Shown here: piece after piece, positions 24,753 through 33,900 of the stretch
How positions within the stretch are numbered: position 1 is the stretch's first letter
How the letters are laid out: each line of letters begins with the position of its first letter
From: Kiritimatiellia bacterium
GTDB taxonomy: Bacteria; Verrucomicrobiota; Kiritimatiellia; JAFGHX01
Reading direction: 5' to 3'
DNA: 64,000 nucleotides
Assembly: GCA_016929905.1 (NCBI GenBank)
Contig: JAFGHX010000007.1
Span: 1 to 64,000 of the forward strand
Position numbers and translations under genes: made by a program
The notes under the pieces: model-generated
Database searches by the model: none
What the model was told of the DNA's origin: nothing
The model's input: the letters and a program-made list of their open reading frames with translations, nothing else

Positions 24753-25217
24753 CTATTTCTTCGCCTGCCGGACTTCGTGCCCGGCCGCGGCCCATCCCTC
24801 GATGCCGAACGAGTACTCCACAACGTTCTTGTAGCCCAGTTGCCTCAGCCGGTTGAACAGCGCCTCGCTCGCCGGGCATTTGAGGTTGCTGCAATAGGTG
24901 ACCACCAATGCGTCCTTCGAGCCGATCGCCCGCTCCGCTTCCTCGGCCGTGGCTGACGCGCTCAGGCTGCCCGCGCCCGGAATGCGGCGGCCGTCGTCGT
25001 ACTTGCCCGTTCGCGCATCCAGGATCACCATCGGCACACGCGCCGCGATCAGTGTCGCCAGCGTCTCGGTATCCAGATGGGGATTCGAGCGCGCTTTCGT
25101 CTCGGCCGCAGGCGCCTTGCTCGCCGGGGCGCAGGCCCCGTCGGGGCAACCCGCCCGGACCGTCGCGGCCGTCATCACAACGGCCGTCATGCCTATCAGT
25201 ATGCCCATGCCATTCAT
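24753..25217 (-). CDS. Periplasmic rhodanese-like protein
   Basis: A 154-residue exported rhodanese. Residues 1-22 (MNGMGILIGMTAVVMTAATV) are a signal peptide, followed by a Cys-containing linker (CPDGACAP). The rhodanese core has VPMVILDARTGKYDDGRRI and GAGSLSASA, and the catalytic loop DALVVTYCSNLKCPASE holds the probable persulfide Cys in YCSNLKC. It ends EYSFGIEGWAAAGHEV. Single-domain periplasmic rhodaneses carry sulfane sulfur. ATG 25217 is preceded by GAGGAGGCG. It heads the leftward pair with the receiver gene and is divergent from the LacI gene. Confidence 0.85.
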   Translation of the reverse strand: MNGMGILIGMTAVVMTAATVRAGCPDGACAPASKAPAAETKARSNPHLDTETLATLIAARVPMVILDARTGKYDDGRRIPGAGSLSASATAEEAERAIGSKDALVVTYCSNLKCPASEALFNRLRQLGYKNVVEYSFGIEGWAAAGHEVRQAKK

Positions 25218-25357
25218 CGGTTCGCCTCCTCTGTCTGCTGTTACCCAACCGTTGCTGACCTCGCTCCACTGGCCTATCTTAACGCAGTCGCATCCGGGTT
25301 CGTTCGCCTTACGCGCGACACGGGCCTTTGGCGCCGCCAGGCCGTCGGCGCCTCCTC

Positions 25358-25399
25358 TTGACAAGCGCGCCCTCATACGTTAGTTTGCTCGAGTAAACT
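25358..25399 (+). promoter_or_regulatory. LacI gene promoter with overlapping CTCGAG-centred operator
   Basis: A consensus TTGACA (25358-25363) and a 17-bp spacer lead to TAGTTT (25381-25386). The near-palindrome AGTTTGCTCGAGTAAACT (25382-25399) covers the -10 and start point. It has the central CG of LacI-family operators, so autorepression by the adjacent gene is the simplest reading. Confidence 0.55.
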
Positions 25400-25431
25400 T
25401 GAATGTTGGCGGAGGAAGACGGGAGCGCGGG

Positions 25432-26481
25432 ATGGCGACGATGCGGCAGATTGCGGAGCAGTTGGGCTTGTCGCGCGCGACGGTCTCCCTGGTGCTGAAC
25501 AACAAGCCGGTCAAGATTTCGCCGGCGACCCGGGAGCGCGTGCTGCGCAAGGCGCGTGAGTTGAACTACCGGCCGAGCTACGTGGCGCAGACGTTGAAGG
25601 AAGGCAAGACCTACTGCCTGGGCATACAGGGCAGCGTGACGATTATCGCATCGAACTCCCCCTATTTTGCCACGGTGGCGGCGGGCGTGGAGCGCGAGTT
25701 GATCGAGACGGGGAGTCCGTACTTCTCGATCATCTTCGGGCCCGGCATCCGTGAGGCGCGGCAGCGGCATCTGGAGCTGACCCAGCGGGGGCTGGTGGAC
25801 GGGCTGATTATCATCGTCCTGAGTTTCGACATGCCATCGTTCGAGCAGGACATCGTGCCGCTGCTGAACCGGGGCGGGATTCCGTTCGTGGCCGTGCACG
25901 CGAGCGATTGCGCGCTGCCCTACAACAACGTCGGGTTCGACAGCCGGCGAGCCGGCTACCTGGCAGGCGAACACCTGGCGACGTGCGGCTATACGGATAT
26001 CGGGTATCTGGCCACCGGCTTGCCGGCGCGCCGGCGGGACGAACCGCTCGAGGGTCTGAAGCTGGCCCTCGCCGAACACGGCGTCCCTTGGGACGATCGC
26101 CGTCTGTTCCTGCCCGAGGACCCGCACTGGCCCGCGCCGGGCGAGGCGGAGGAATTCATCCGCGTAACGATCGCGGGCCTTATGGACCCGCCGCGGGCGA
26201 TCTTCTGTTGTTCCGATGTTGTCGCGTGGGCGGCCATTCGCGCCCTGCGCGAGCGCGGGCTGGCGGTGCCCCAAGACGTGGCCATCGTGGGCTACGACGA
26301 CGATGACGCGCGCGGCGAGACGTTCCTGACCAGCATCCACCATCCCTGCGAACGCAAGGGGCGGGAGGCGGCCCGCATGCTGACCGCGATTCTCCGCGGC
26401 GACTTGCCCCGCGAGCAGGCGCACCAGGTGGTGCTCGCCCCCGAACTGGCCGTGCGTCGGTCCTGCGGGGCCAAGGGTTGA
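25432..26481 (+). CDS. LacI-family transcriptional repressor
   Basis: A 349-residue LacI-type regulator. Residues 1-50 are the classical HTH plus hinge (MRQIAEQLGLSRATVSLVLN and ATRERVLRKARELNYRPS). The rest is a periplasmic-binding-protein-like effector domain: GLVDGLIIIVLSFD, RGGIPFVAVHASD, YNNVGFDSRRAGYLAGEHL, IFCCSDVVAWAAIRAL, DVAIVGYDDDDARGETF and SIHHPCERKGREAARML. The effector is probably a sugar or oligosaccharide. ATG 25432 is preferred, with a GGAG-rich leader. An operator-like site overlaps its own promoter, and similar half-sites lie upstream of the giant-protein array at 39.2 kb, suggesting it regulates that set. Confidence 0.9.
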   Translation: MATMRQIAEQLGLSRATVSLVLNNKPVKISPATRERVLRKARELNYRPSYVAQTLKEGKTYCLGIQGSVTIIASNSPYFATVAAGVERELIETGSPYFSIIFGPGIREARQRHLELTQRGLVDGLIIIVLSFDMPSFEQDIVPLLNRGGIPFVAVHASDCALPYNNVGFDSRRAGYLAGEHLATCGYTDIGYLATGLPARRRDEPLEGLKLALAEHGVPWDDRRLFLPEDPHWPAPGEAEEFIRVTIAGLMDPPRAIFCCSDVVAWAAIRALRERGLAVPQDVAIVGYDDDDARGETFLTSIHHPCERKGREAARMLTAILRGDLPREQAHQVVLAPELAVRRSCGAKG

Positions 26482-26482
26482 G

Positions 26483-26531
26483 GGGCTGTTGCCCAAATCT
26501 ACTTGAGCCAAGTATATGTGGGCAACAGCCC
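26483..26531. terminator. Long hairpin after the LacI gene
   Basis: GGGCTGTTGCCCA (26483-26495) is exactly complementary to 26519-26531, and an inner ACTTG...CAAGT extends the stem. The hairpin begins just after the LacI stop codon. There is no T-tract, so it may act as an imperfect terminator or as another repeat element. Confidence 0.5.
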
Positions 26532-26621
26532 GCCGATTCTGAGCGTTCCCGCGCTCTTTTCTGCCCGCGAAAGATCGCGGAAGAAACGCGAAATGCAGAG
26601 TAGTGTGCGGGTGACGATGCC

Positions 26622-26823
26622 GCAACTCTGAGCTGTTGGCGCCACGCGGTACACCACGATCAGGGTATCTTCGAAGGCGCAAACAACTCAGAGTTGCTGC
26701 GTCCGCCTTTCCATCCGATTCTGAAGGCGACCGTTGCGGGAATCGAGGATTGCCACGAGGCCGAGCACGCCGTATGGCTTGCCACAGTCTCGCCTCGTGG
26801 CAATCCCTTCCGATTCCCGCAAC
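26622..26823. repeat. Block of nested inverted repeats in the 640-bp gap
   Basis: Two large hairpins stand side by side. GCAACTCTGAG (26622-26632) pairs with 26687-26697. A two-part stem pairs GTTGCGGGAATCG (26733-26745) with 26811-26823 and ATTGCCACGAGGC (26749-26761) with 26792-26804. Flanking CGCGAAA-rich stretches near 26560-26600 and 26880-26910 are also roughly complementary. I see no gene in 26532-26940. It looks like stacked repeat elements. Confidence 0.7.
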
Positions 26824-26947
26824 AACCGTACGCAAGTCAAGCGTGCCGTCGTTACCCCGCGACTTTCTCGTTCTCCTTTTCGCGCCTCTTTCGCGCCTTT
26901 TCGCGGGCAGTTCTTCCTCGACCTGTCGCCATGACGTCAGTCCTTAC

Positions 26948-27093
26948 TCAGAACATCACGCGCGTGCCCACATACAGGCCGAAGTCGGTGTTCTTCGGCT
27001 CGTCGTCGCGCATGAAGATGTCTTCCGTCGCGATCAGCAGGCGGCCGTCCAGCGCGACGGCGAGATAGTCGGTAATGCGGCGAAGCCGGGTTC
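26948..27093 (-). pseudogene. Short coding remnant with porin-like C-terminus
   Basis: The minus strand is open for about 48 codons ending in TGA at 26948-26950, reading ITDYLAVALDGRLLIATEDI, then FMRDDEPKNTDFGLYVGTRV and MF before the stop. An in-frame TGA at 27097-27099 closes it upstream and there is no start. Alternating hydrophobicity and the final Phe resemble the last strands of an outer-membrane or beta-sandwich protein. It may be the stranded 3' end of a deleted gene. Identity is unknown. Confidence 0.35.
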
Positions 27094-27122
27094 TCGATCA
27101 AGGTTTGGTTGCGCGGGGCCGC

Positions 27123-30100
27123 TCAGCGCTCTGCGCCGGGCACCGCGAACACGGCCACTTCCCCTTCCTGCGTGCCGGCCACGACCGCGTGGTTCTCCGA
27201 GCGTACCACCTCGATCGCGCCGTTGAGCCGCGCGGTTCGCAGCGTTTGCCCGGCCGGGCCGAGCAAGTACAGCATGCCGCCGCCGCAGCCGACGACCAAT
27301 GTGCCGGGTTCGCCCGTCGCGCAAACGCTCAGCACCGCGTGCGGGAATTTCTTCTGCCAGACGGGCTCGCCCCTGTCGTCAAAGACGCACAGCCAGCCGG
27401 TTTCGAGGCCGGCGACGACTTCTTTCTTGCCGTCGCCGGTCACATCGACGGCGAGTACCGCTCGCAGCGTGCGGCTCATCGGCCAGCCGGGTCCGAAGTA
27501 GCGGCGCCAGAGCCACTTGTGCCAACCCTTGACCTCGCTCGAATACACATCCACTTCGTTCCAATGCCCGCTGAGCCCCACGATCACTTCCTCGACGCCG
27601 TTGTTGTCCAGATCGGCGACGACCAGGTGGCTGAGCTCGCGCTGCAGCCATGCGCCCATCTTCGCGCCGGCGGCGCAGTACCAGCCCGACCCGTTGACCT
27701 TGCGGTAGGCTCGGTCGAACGCGGAGACGGCGCCGTAGCCGGCCAGCAGCCAGGCCGGCCTGGGTTTGCCGCCCTCCTCGCCCCGCTTCGTGCACGGCGC
27801 AAACGCGCCGACCCTCCCGTATCTCACCGGCCAACGATCGAGCAGCTTCCCGGAGAGATCCCGAAACGCGACGGTGCTCGGGCGCCCCACGGCGATCACC
27901 TGTTTGCCCGTGTTCCAGAAGTCGCCGGCCTGCAAGCCGCCGGGCCGCTTGACTACCCCGGGATCGGAGAACCAGGGGGCCTTGTATCGCGTGCCGTCCC
28001 GCCAACTCTCATGGACTTCGGTCTTGTGCTTCCACAACTCCCGGCCGTCGGCCGCGTAGGCCCGGATCGTCTCGTCGCCGTATCCGGTCACAAGTACGGC
28101 CGAAAATGCCGCCGCCTGCGTGGGGTCGGCTGCCGCCCACAGCGACAGGGTCGGTGTGCCGTATTCCCGCACCCCCACCACCTTGCCGTCCGTTGAGAGC
28201 AGGGCAAGTCTACCCACATCCTTCTCTTTGCGGGTCTTGGGGTCGCGCTCCCTGCCCTCGGTGACGGCCCAAACGCGGCGCGGCGCGGAATGCAGCGCGA
28301 CGGCCACGTCCGTAACGCTCCCCTTGATCTCCGCCTTCCACCGCGGCTGCCAATCGGCCGCGGTGGCGCGCTCATCCTCTCTGGAGTCCTCCGCCTGGAT
28401 GGCGTTCTCCAATCCGGCCAGCGCATGCGCGATCGTGCCGGGAAGGCCCGCCGCGGGCGGCACGGCGCCAAGCGCTTGCTCGCCGGCCGCAACCCGCAAG
28501 GGGTCCGTCCCGTCGGTGGCGAGCGTGATGCGGCCCGCTTCCGCCGCGTGCACGGCCAGCCGGCCGCTGTCGAGTTGCCACCTCACGCAAACCGGTTTCT
28601 CGCTCTCGAATACCGTGCGCCCGCCGCACGCCAGCCGCGTGGCGTCGGCCAGAAAGATGCTGTTCGAGGATACGCTCGCGATCCCCGCTTCCACCGTCAG
28701 CGCTTCGGAAGAGTAGGGGCCCACCCCGACGAATGCCGTGCGCGCCCCGCGCACGAGATTGGCGCGTGCGCCGAGCGGGTCGATCCTGAGCCGATCCTGG
28801 CGGGCCTCCCCGGCCGTGTGGATCAAGGTGTTCAGTGCGAATGTCGCGCCCTGCTTCAGTTCGCCGCTCCACGCCTGTCTGCCGGTCGCACCCACATGGA
28901 CGGCCTGGGCACAACACAGCGTCGCGCCTTCCTTCATGCTCACACGCCGTTTCTCCCTGAGGGCGGGAGCCGGCGTTCCGAGCAGGCTCCATCCGGAACG
29001 GATGTCGAACGTGCCCGGCGCGCGTGCGGTCAGTTCGTCGCACACGAAGAGGTACGCGCCTTGCACGAAGAGCAGGTGCCGGTCCCAGGCCGAGAAGGGC
29101 ATGTTCGGCACGTGCGTCTTGACGTAGGCAACGCCGTTCAGGGCAACCGCTTTCTTCAGCGCCGTCGTCCTGGCGGAGTCTTCCTCGACGATCCCGTTGC
29201 GCCGGACGCTGAGGTGGTTGCCGAATCCCCTCAGCAGCGTCCGGCCGCACATACGCAGCTCGTGCAGCGTGTTCACGTGGTACGGATGCCGGCCTTTGCC
29301 GTAGAACCCGTCGATCATGAACCAATCGTCCTCGCCGGTCAGGCCGCCCCGGTAGGAAAGGAACCGGATTCCTTCATCTTTCCCGATTGCCTTGCCGCCG
29401 GCGTTCCAATCGCTTTTTGGCATCGGCACGACGGAGATCCGCCCGACCCGGTCGTCCGGCGGCTCGACCGTCAAGTCCGGTGCCGGCCAGAACGACTGTC
29501 CGATCCGGAACACATCGAAGTCGAACCCCAGTTTCCGGAGGAACCAGATGTACCGGCCGTCTTTGAGCATGTGGGCGGCCTTGTGCAGCAGGCTGATCGG
29601 GATGTACGCGGTCGAAGTCTCGTTCGATTCTCCCGTCCAGATGGCCTCCAGCCCGCTCATCATCTTGCGCGCCGCGCCGCTCGATACGAACTCGTCGAAC
29701 CCGTCGAGCATGAAGAAGTCGAACGTAGGCTCCATGTACGTTGAGATCCAGTAGAGGGTGTCGTTGCCTCTCAGTTCGTCGCCGATGCTGCCCCGATACG
29801 CCTCGCGCACGTTTGCCATGCGCCGCTCCCAACGCGGTGCGGGATAATACTTGGCGAAGTAGCGGCTGCCGGTGTAGATGCACATCATGTGCCACTCACC
29901 GTGCCGGCCCCAGCTGCGGTAGGTGTCCTTCGGGTCGTAGTGGTTCTGCTGGTCGAGGAACTTGTTGGTCAGGAAGAGGCGCTCGCGGTCCGTGAACAGC
30001 GGGCTCTCCTCGATCAGGTCCCAGACCAGGCTCGTCAGATGCGTGTGGTAGTGGCTGTTCTTGACGAGCGGGTCCAGCGGGTCCTTGAACACGCTCTCCT

Positions 30101-30908
30101 TTCGATTGGCGCGGGGCGCGTTGTCCGGATCAGGCATGGCCATCTTCTTGAAGTACGCCAGGTGTTCCGGAACGCCGGTCATGTAGTACAGCGCGCCCGC
30201 CACGCTGATCTCGTTCCAGCCGAACGTGGCGGCCGGGCCGTAGCCGACCTCTTCATTCCCGATCTTGCGCCAGCTGTCGCGCCAGCCGTACACCGTAGGG
30301 CTCCAACCTTCGCCGCCGTCTCTGAGCGTCGGCGCGGTGATCCCGTCCCCCAGTTGGATCTGCATCAGCCAGCCGACCTTGAGCGGGTCGCTTCGCGTGA
30401 GCAGGCCGGCGAACACGGCGGCGGCGCGGCTGACGCCGGCGTCGTCCGAGCCGCCGAGCCAGATCACGTTGTGCCCCGTCCCGTACGGGTTGTGGCAAGA
30501 CCGCACGACGTAACCGCCTTTGCCCGGGTACTTCACGTCGAGCAGCACGTACCACTGCCGGTACATGTGTTCGATGAACGGGTTCGTCGCCATGTTGCCG
30601 AGCGCGACGACGTGCGTCGTCTTGAGCAACGCTTCGGGGCGCGCGCCGTCGCGTCGGACGGGAAGTGTCGTCCCGGCGCACGTGCGGACGGCGGCCTGTA
30701 CGGTTTCGATGGCGTCCGCGTATCGTGCCCCGGCCGGCGCCACGATCACGGCCGCCGGCTGCCCGCGCGAGACGAGGACCGTATCCAGATGGAGGTCCTT
30801 GAGCCTGGTGATCCGGTTCGCCGGCTCCGCGGCCGGCGCGGTGGCCGCGAGCAGCAGGATCAAGACGGTCAGGCTGGTGTATCCTATGGCCATGCGTTTC
30901 TTGCGCAT
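27123..30908 (-). CDS. Giant secreted toroid/beta-sandwich/propeller protein 3 (heparinase-lyase-like)
   Basis: 1261 residues; the third and last gene of the array. A signal peptide (MRKKRMAIGYTSLTVLILLL, cleaved near 27) precedes an alpha/beta domain (about 30-180) with DVKYPGKGGYVVRSCHNPYG and VIWLGGSDDAGV, reminiscent of GH67 N-terminal domains. Residues about 220-600 form an alpha/alpha-toroid with DLIEESPLFTDRERLFLTN, GRHGEWHMMCIYTGSRYFAK and a helical repeat. A beta-sandwich follows with FMIDGFYGKGRHPYHVNTLH and SVRRNGIVEED, like the HxxxN site of heparinase II/III lyases. Residues about 910-1261 are a PQQ/VCBS-type propeller with DLDNNGVEEVIVGLSGHWN and DVTGDGKKEVVAGLETGWL. Polysaccharide cleavage is inferred; the catalytic residues are guesses. 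ATG 30908 follows AGGAG. Confidence 0.75.
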   Translation of the reverse strand: MRKKRMAIGYTSLTVLILLLAATAPAAEPANRITRLKDLHLDTVLVSRGQPAAVIVAPAGARYADAIETVQAAVRTCAGTTLPVRRDGARPEALLKTTHVVALGNMATNPFIEHMYRQWYVLLDVKYPGKGGYVVRSCHNPYGTGHNVIWLGGSDDAGVSRAAAVFAGLLTRSDPLKVGWLMQIQLGDGITAPTLRDGGEGWSPTVYGWRDSWRKIGNEEVGYGPAATFGWNEISVAGALYYMTGVPEHLAYFKKMAMPDPDNAPRANRKESVFKDPLDPLVKNSHYHTHLTSLVWDLIEESPLFTDRERLFLTNKFLDQQNHYDPKDTYRSWGRHGEWHMMCIYTGSRYFAKYYPAPRWERRMANVREAYRGSIGDELRGNDTLYWISTYMEPTFDFFMLDGFDEFVSSGAARKMMSGLEAIWTGESNETSTAYIPISLLHKAAHMLKDGRYIWFLRKLGFDFDVFRIGQSFWPAPDLTVEPPDDRVGRISVVPMPKSDWNAGGKAIGKDEGIRFLSYRGGLTGEDDWFMIDGFYGKGRHPYHVNTLHELRMCGRTLLRGFGNHLSVRRNGIVEEDSARTTALKKAVALNGVAYVKTHVPNMPFSAWDRHLLFVQGAYLFVCDELTARAPGTFDIRSGWSLLGTPAPALREKRRVSMKEGATLCCAQAVHVGATGRQAWSGELKQGATFALNTLIHTAGEARQDRLRIDPLGARANLVRGARTAFVGVGPYSSEALTVEAGIASVSSNSIFLADATRLACGGRTVFESEKPVCVRWQLDSGRLAVHAAEAGRITLATDGTDPLRVAAGEQALGAVPPAAGLPGTIAHALAGLENAIQAEDSREDERATAADWQPRWKAEIKGSVTDVAVALHSAPRRVWAVTEGRERDPKTRKEKDVGRLALLSTDGKVVGVREYGTPTLSLWAAADPTQAAAFSAVLVTGYGDETIRAYAADGRELWKHKTEVHESWRDGTRYKAPWFSDPGVVKRPGGLQAGDFWNTGKQVIAVGRPSTVAFRDLSGKLLDRWPVRYGRVGAFAPCTKRGEEGGKPRPAWLLAGYGAVSAFDRAYRKVNGSGWYCAAGAKMGAWLQRELSHLVVADLDNNGVEEVIVGLSGHWNEVDVYSSEVKGWHKWLWRRYFGPGWPMSRTLRAVLAVDVTGDGKKEVVAGLETGWLCVFDDRGEPVWQKKFPHAVLSVCATGEPGTLVVGCGGGMLYLLGPAGQTLRTARLNGAIEVVRSENHAVVAGTQEGEVAVFAVPGAER

Positions 30909-30972
30909 CCCGGATCTCCTGTCTCGCTCCGACCGATCTGTCGGATCCGTCCGATCGGACTGATCTGTCCGG
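30909..30972. repeat. GATC-rich short-repeat spacer between paralogues 2 and 3
   Basis: The 64-bp spacer consists mostly of variants of CAGATC, GTCCGATC and GGACGGATC in tandem (about 30920-30972), with several small palindromes such as CCGATCGG. It separates the second and third giant genes and precedes the third gene's ribosome site AGGAG. It is probably a simple-sequence expansion. Confidence 0.55.
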
Positions 30973-33900
30973 CTACTCCCCTCCGTCAAACCGGGCCAGC
31001 TCCCCTTTCCCCGTAGCCGCCAGCAAGAAGCAATCCCGCTGCCCGGGCGTCCTCGCCCCCACCAGCCCCGCGATACCCCCATCCATCTGCGCGGCGCGGG
31101 TGATCGTCCCGGTGGCCGACATCAGGCTGATCCGGCCCGACCGATCCCCGACCGCCAAGCTCTTCTCCAACGCCGCCAACGCCCGTACGCCCGAGGAGAA
31201 CCGGTGCTGCCACAACGGCGCGCCGTCTGCTCCGAACGCGCAGACCCAGCCGTCCTCCAGCCCGACGAACACCTCCCGCTTACCGTCGTTGTCGAGATCC
31301 GCGATTTCGAGCGCGCACACGAACCGCGACAGGCTGGCGGCCGGCCCGAAGTAGTGCATCCAGCGGCAATTTCCGCGGCGGTCATACACGTCCAACTCGT
31401 TCCAATGTCCGCTGCGGGCGGCGATCACTTCGTCGGCGCCGTCGCCGTCCAGATCTGCCGTCGCCAGGTGGCTGTTGCCCTGTTGCGTCCACGCCGTCAT
31501 CTTTTCGACGCCGCGCGGAAAGTCCCAGCGGTAGCCTTCGTGCGTGACGGGTTCGCCCTTCTCGTTGATCACGGTCAGGTCCGGGAAGCCGCAGAAGAAT
31601 TGGCCGGCCAGCAGGAGCGGCGGCGCATCCGGGCCCGGCCGTTTCGGCAGGAGCGCGAGCGTCGTGTTGTCGCCGTACAGGACGGGAACCCGCTTTACGA
31701 GTTCGCCGTCCAGCCCGCGCAGCTCGACGGTCGAGGCGCGGCCGAGCGCGATCTGCTCGTGCCCGTTGCCCCAGAAGTTGCCCGCGAGCAGGCACAACAC
31801 GCCCGTCTTCTCACGCGTGTAGGGCCACGGCTTCGGGACACGCTCGGTCTTGACCGTCCACGCTTTCGTGCCGTCCGCTCGGAATGCGTGGAGCTGTTCG
31901 TCGTCGCCGCCGACCAGCGCGCCGAACGCCTGCGCCTGGGCGCGTGAGGACGCTGCCCAGAGCGAGCGCGCCGGCGAGGCCAGCGCCTCCCGCCACAGGG
32001 CCTTCCCGTCGATGTCCGTCGCCGCCAGGCTCTGCTCGCCGGCGGTCCATATCGTGCCGGGTCGGGTGTGCGGCGAGAAAGCGAGGTGCGCCACCTCGCG
32101 CTCGAGGGCGGCGGTCCAGACCGGCCGCCATTCCGGCGCCGGGTCGGCTGCCTCGCGCGCTGCCGGTTCGGCCGGCGCCGCCTCGGCCGGCGTGATCCGT
32201 TCGAGGATCGCGGCCAGCTTCCGGCGTGCCGGGTCCGGCAGGCGGCAGTTCGAGAGCAAGTGGCGCCCGGCCGGCAGGTCCACCTGCGCCATCGACTCTC
32301 TGACGCTGACGTGCACGTCGCCGGTCTGAGCCGCGACGTGCGCCGGCTCCGCGACAAGCAGGCTGAGCCGAACCGGGGCAACCGTGTCGACCTCGACCCG
32401 GCCTTCGGCCGGGCGCCACAGCAGGGTCGCGGGCTGGTCGGCCCCGGCAACCGAGATCCCGTCCCAGACCAGCCTGCGCAGGTTGGCGCCGAACACCGTG
32501 CCGGGCGCCAGATAGGCGGCGTCGGCGTCGACTTCGGTCTCACCCGCCTGATACGGCCCGAAACACGCGAGCGCCGGCGCGTCACCCCCGATCCGCAAGA
32601 GGCGCCCGCTCACGGAATCAACCGTGGCGTGCGCGTCGCCCGGGCCTGTCGGGTAAACGAGATTGCCCAGCGCACAGGCTTCGCGCGCGGCAAGTTCCTG
32701 CGACCAGCTCTGTGTGACGTGGCCCTTCTCGCCCCGCACCCGGGCGCCCACGCTGCAGGCGACCGTCGTGCCGCCCGTGAAGCGCATGCAGCGCGCGTCG
32801 TTGGATTGCAGTTTGTTGCCGCCCGTGCCGCGCCATTCGCACGTGATGTCGAAGCGGCCCGGCTCGCGCGCCTCGATCTCGTCGAGGATGATCGTATACA
32901 GATCCTTGAGATAGAGAATGTGCCGGGTCCAGGCCGAGAACGGCATGTCCGGCACGCGCGAGCGGACGTACAGCCCGCTGCCGGAGCACACGGCGGTTTC
33001 CAGCGCCGCCGCCTTGGCCACGGCCGGGGCCACCATCCCCTGCCGCCGCACGCGGATCTGGTTCTGATCGCCGTTGAGCAGGAGCGTGCCGCCCATGCGC
33101 ACGGTGTGCAGCGCGTTCACGTGATACACCGTGCGGGAGGCGCCGTAGTAGCCGTCGAGCAGCAGGTAGTCGTCCTTTGGGCCCAGCCCGGAACGGTAGG
33201 ACAGGAACCGAAAGCCCCGGCCCGCGGGCGAGTCGCCGTCCTGGCCGGCCGCGCTCGGCCGGCGCGGCGGGAAGACGGAAATGCGGCCCACAAGATCCGT
33301 TGGCGGCGTGGGCTCGAGCTCGGCCGGCGGCGCGAAGGACTGGCCGATCCGGAACACGCCGGGCTCGTACCGCGCCGCGTCGGCCAGCCACAGATAGCGC
33401 CCATCCTTCAGCAGGTAGGCCGCTTTGCGCAGCATGCCGATGGCCTGATACCGGTTCGACTCTTCGTACGCGCCGCCTTTCCACAGGACTTCCAGCGCGC
33501 TCAGCATGTCGCGGATCGTCCCGCTGCTGGCCAGGCCGTCCAGGCCGCCCAAGACGCAGAAGTCCACGATCGGCTGCGTGACGGTGTTGCGCCAGTACGG
33601 CGAATCCGTGCCCACCGTCGGCCGGCCGACAACGCTCCCAAAGGATTCGCGTGCATTCGTCAGGCGCTGCGCCCAGCGCGGGTGCGGGTAGTACTTGGCG
33701 AAGTAGCGGCTGCCCGTGTAGATCGTGAACATGTGCCACTGGGAGTGGCGGCCGCCGCCGCCGCCCCGGTAGGTGTTGTTCGGATCGTACTCGTTCTGAT
33801 GCTCGAGCAGCGCGTTGGTGATGCGCAGCCGCTGGCCGTCGCTCAGCAACGGGCTCTCTTCGATCAGGTCCCAATACAGCGCCAGAAGGTGCATGTTGTA

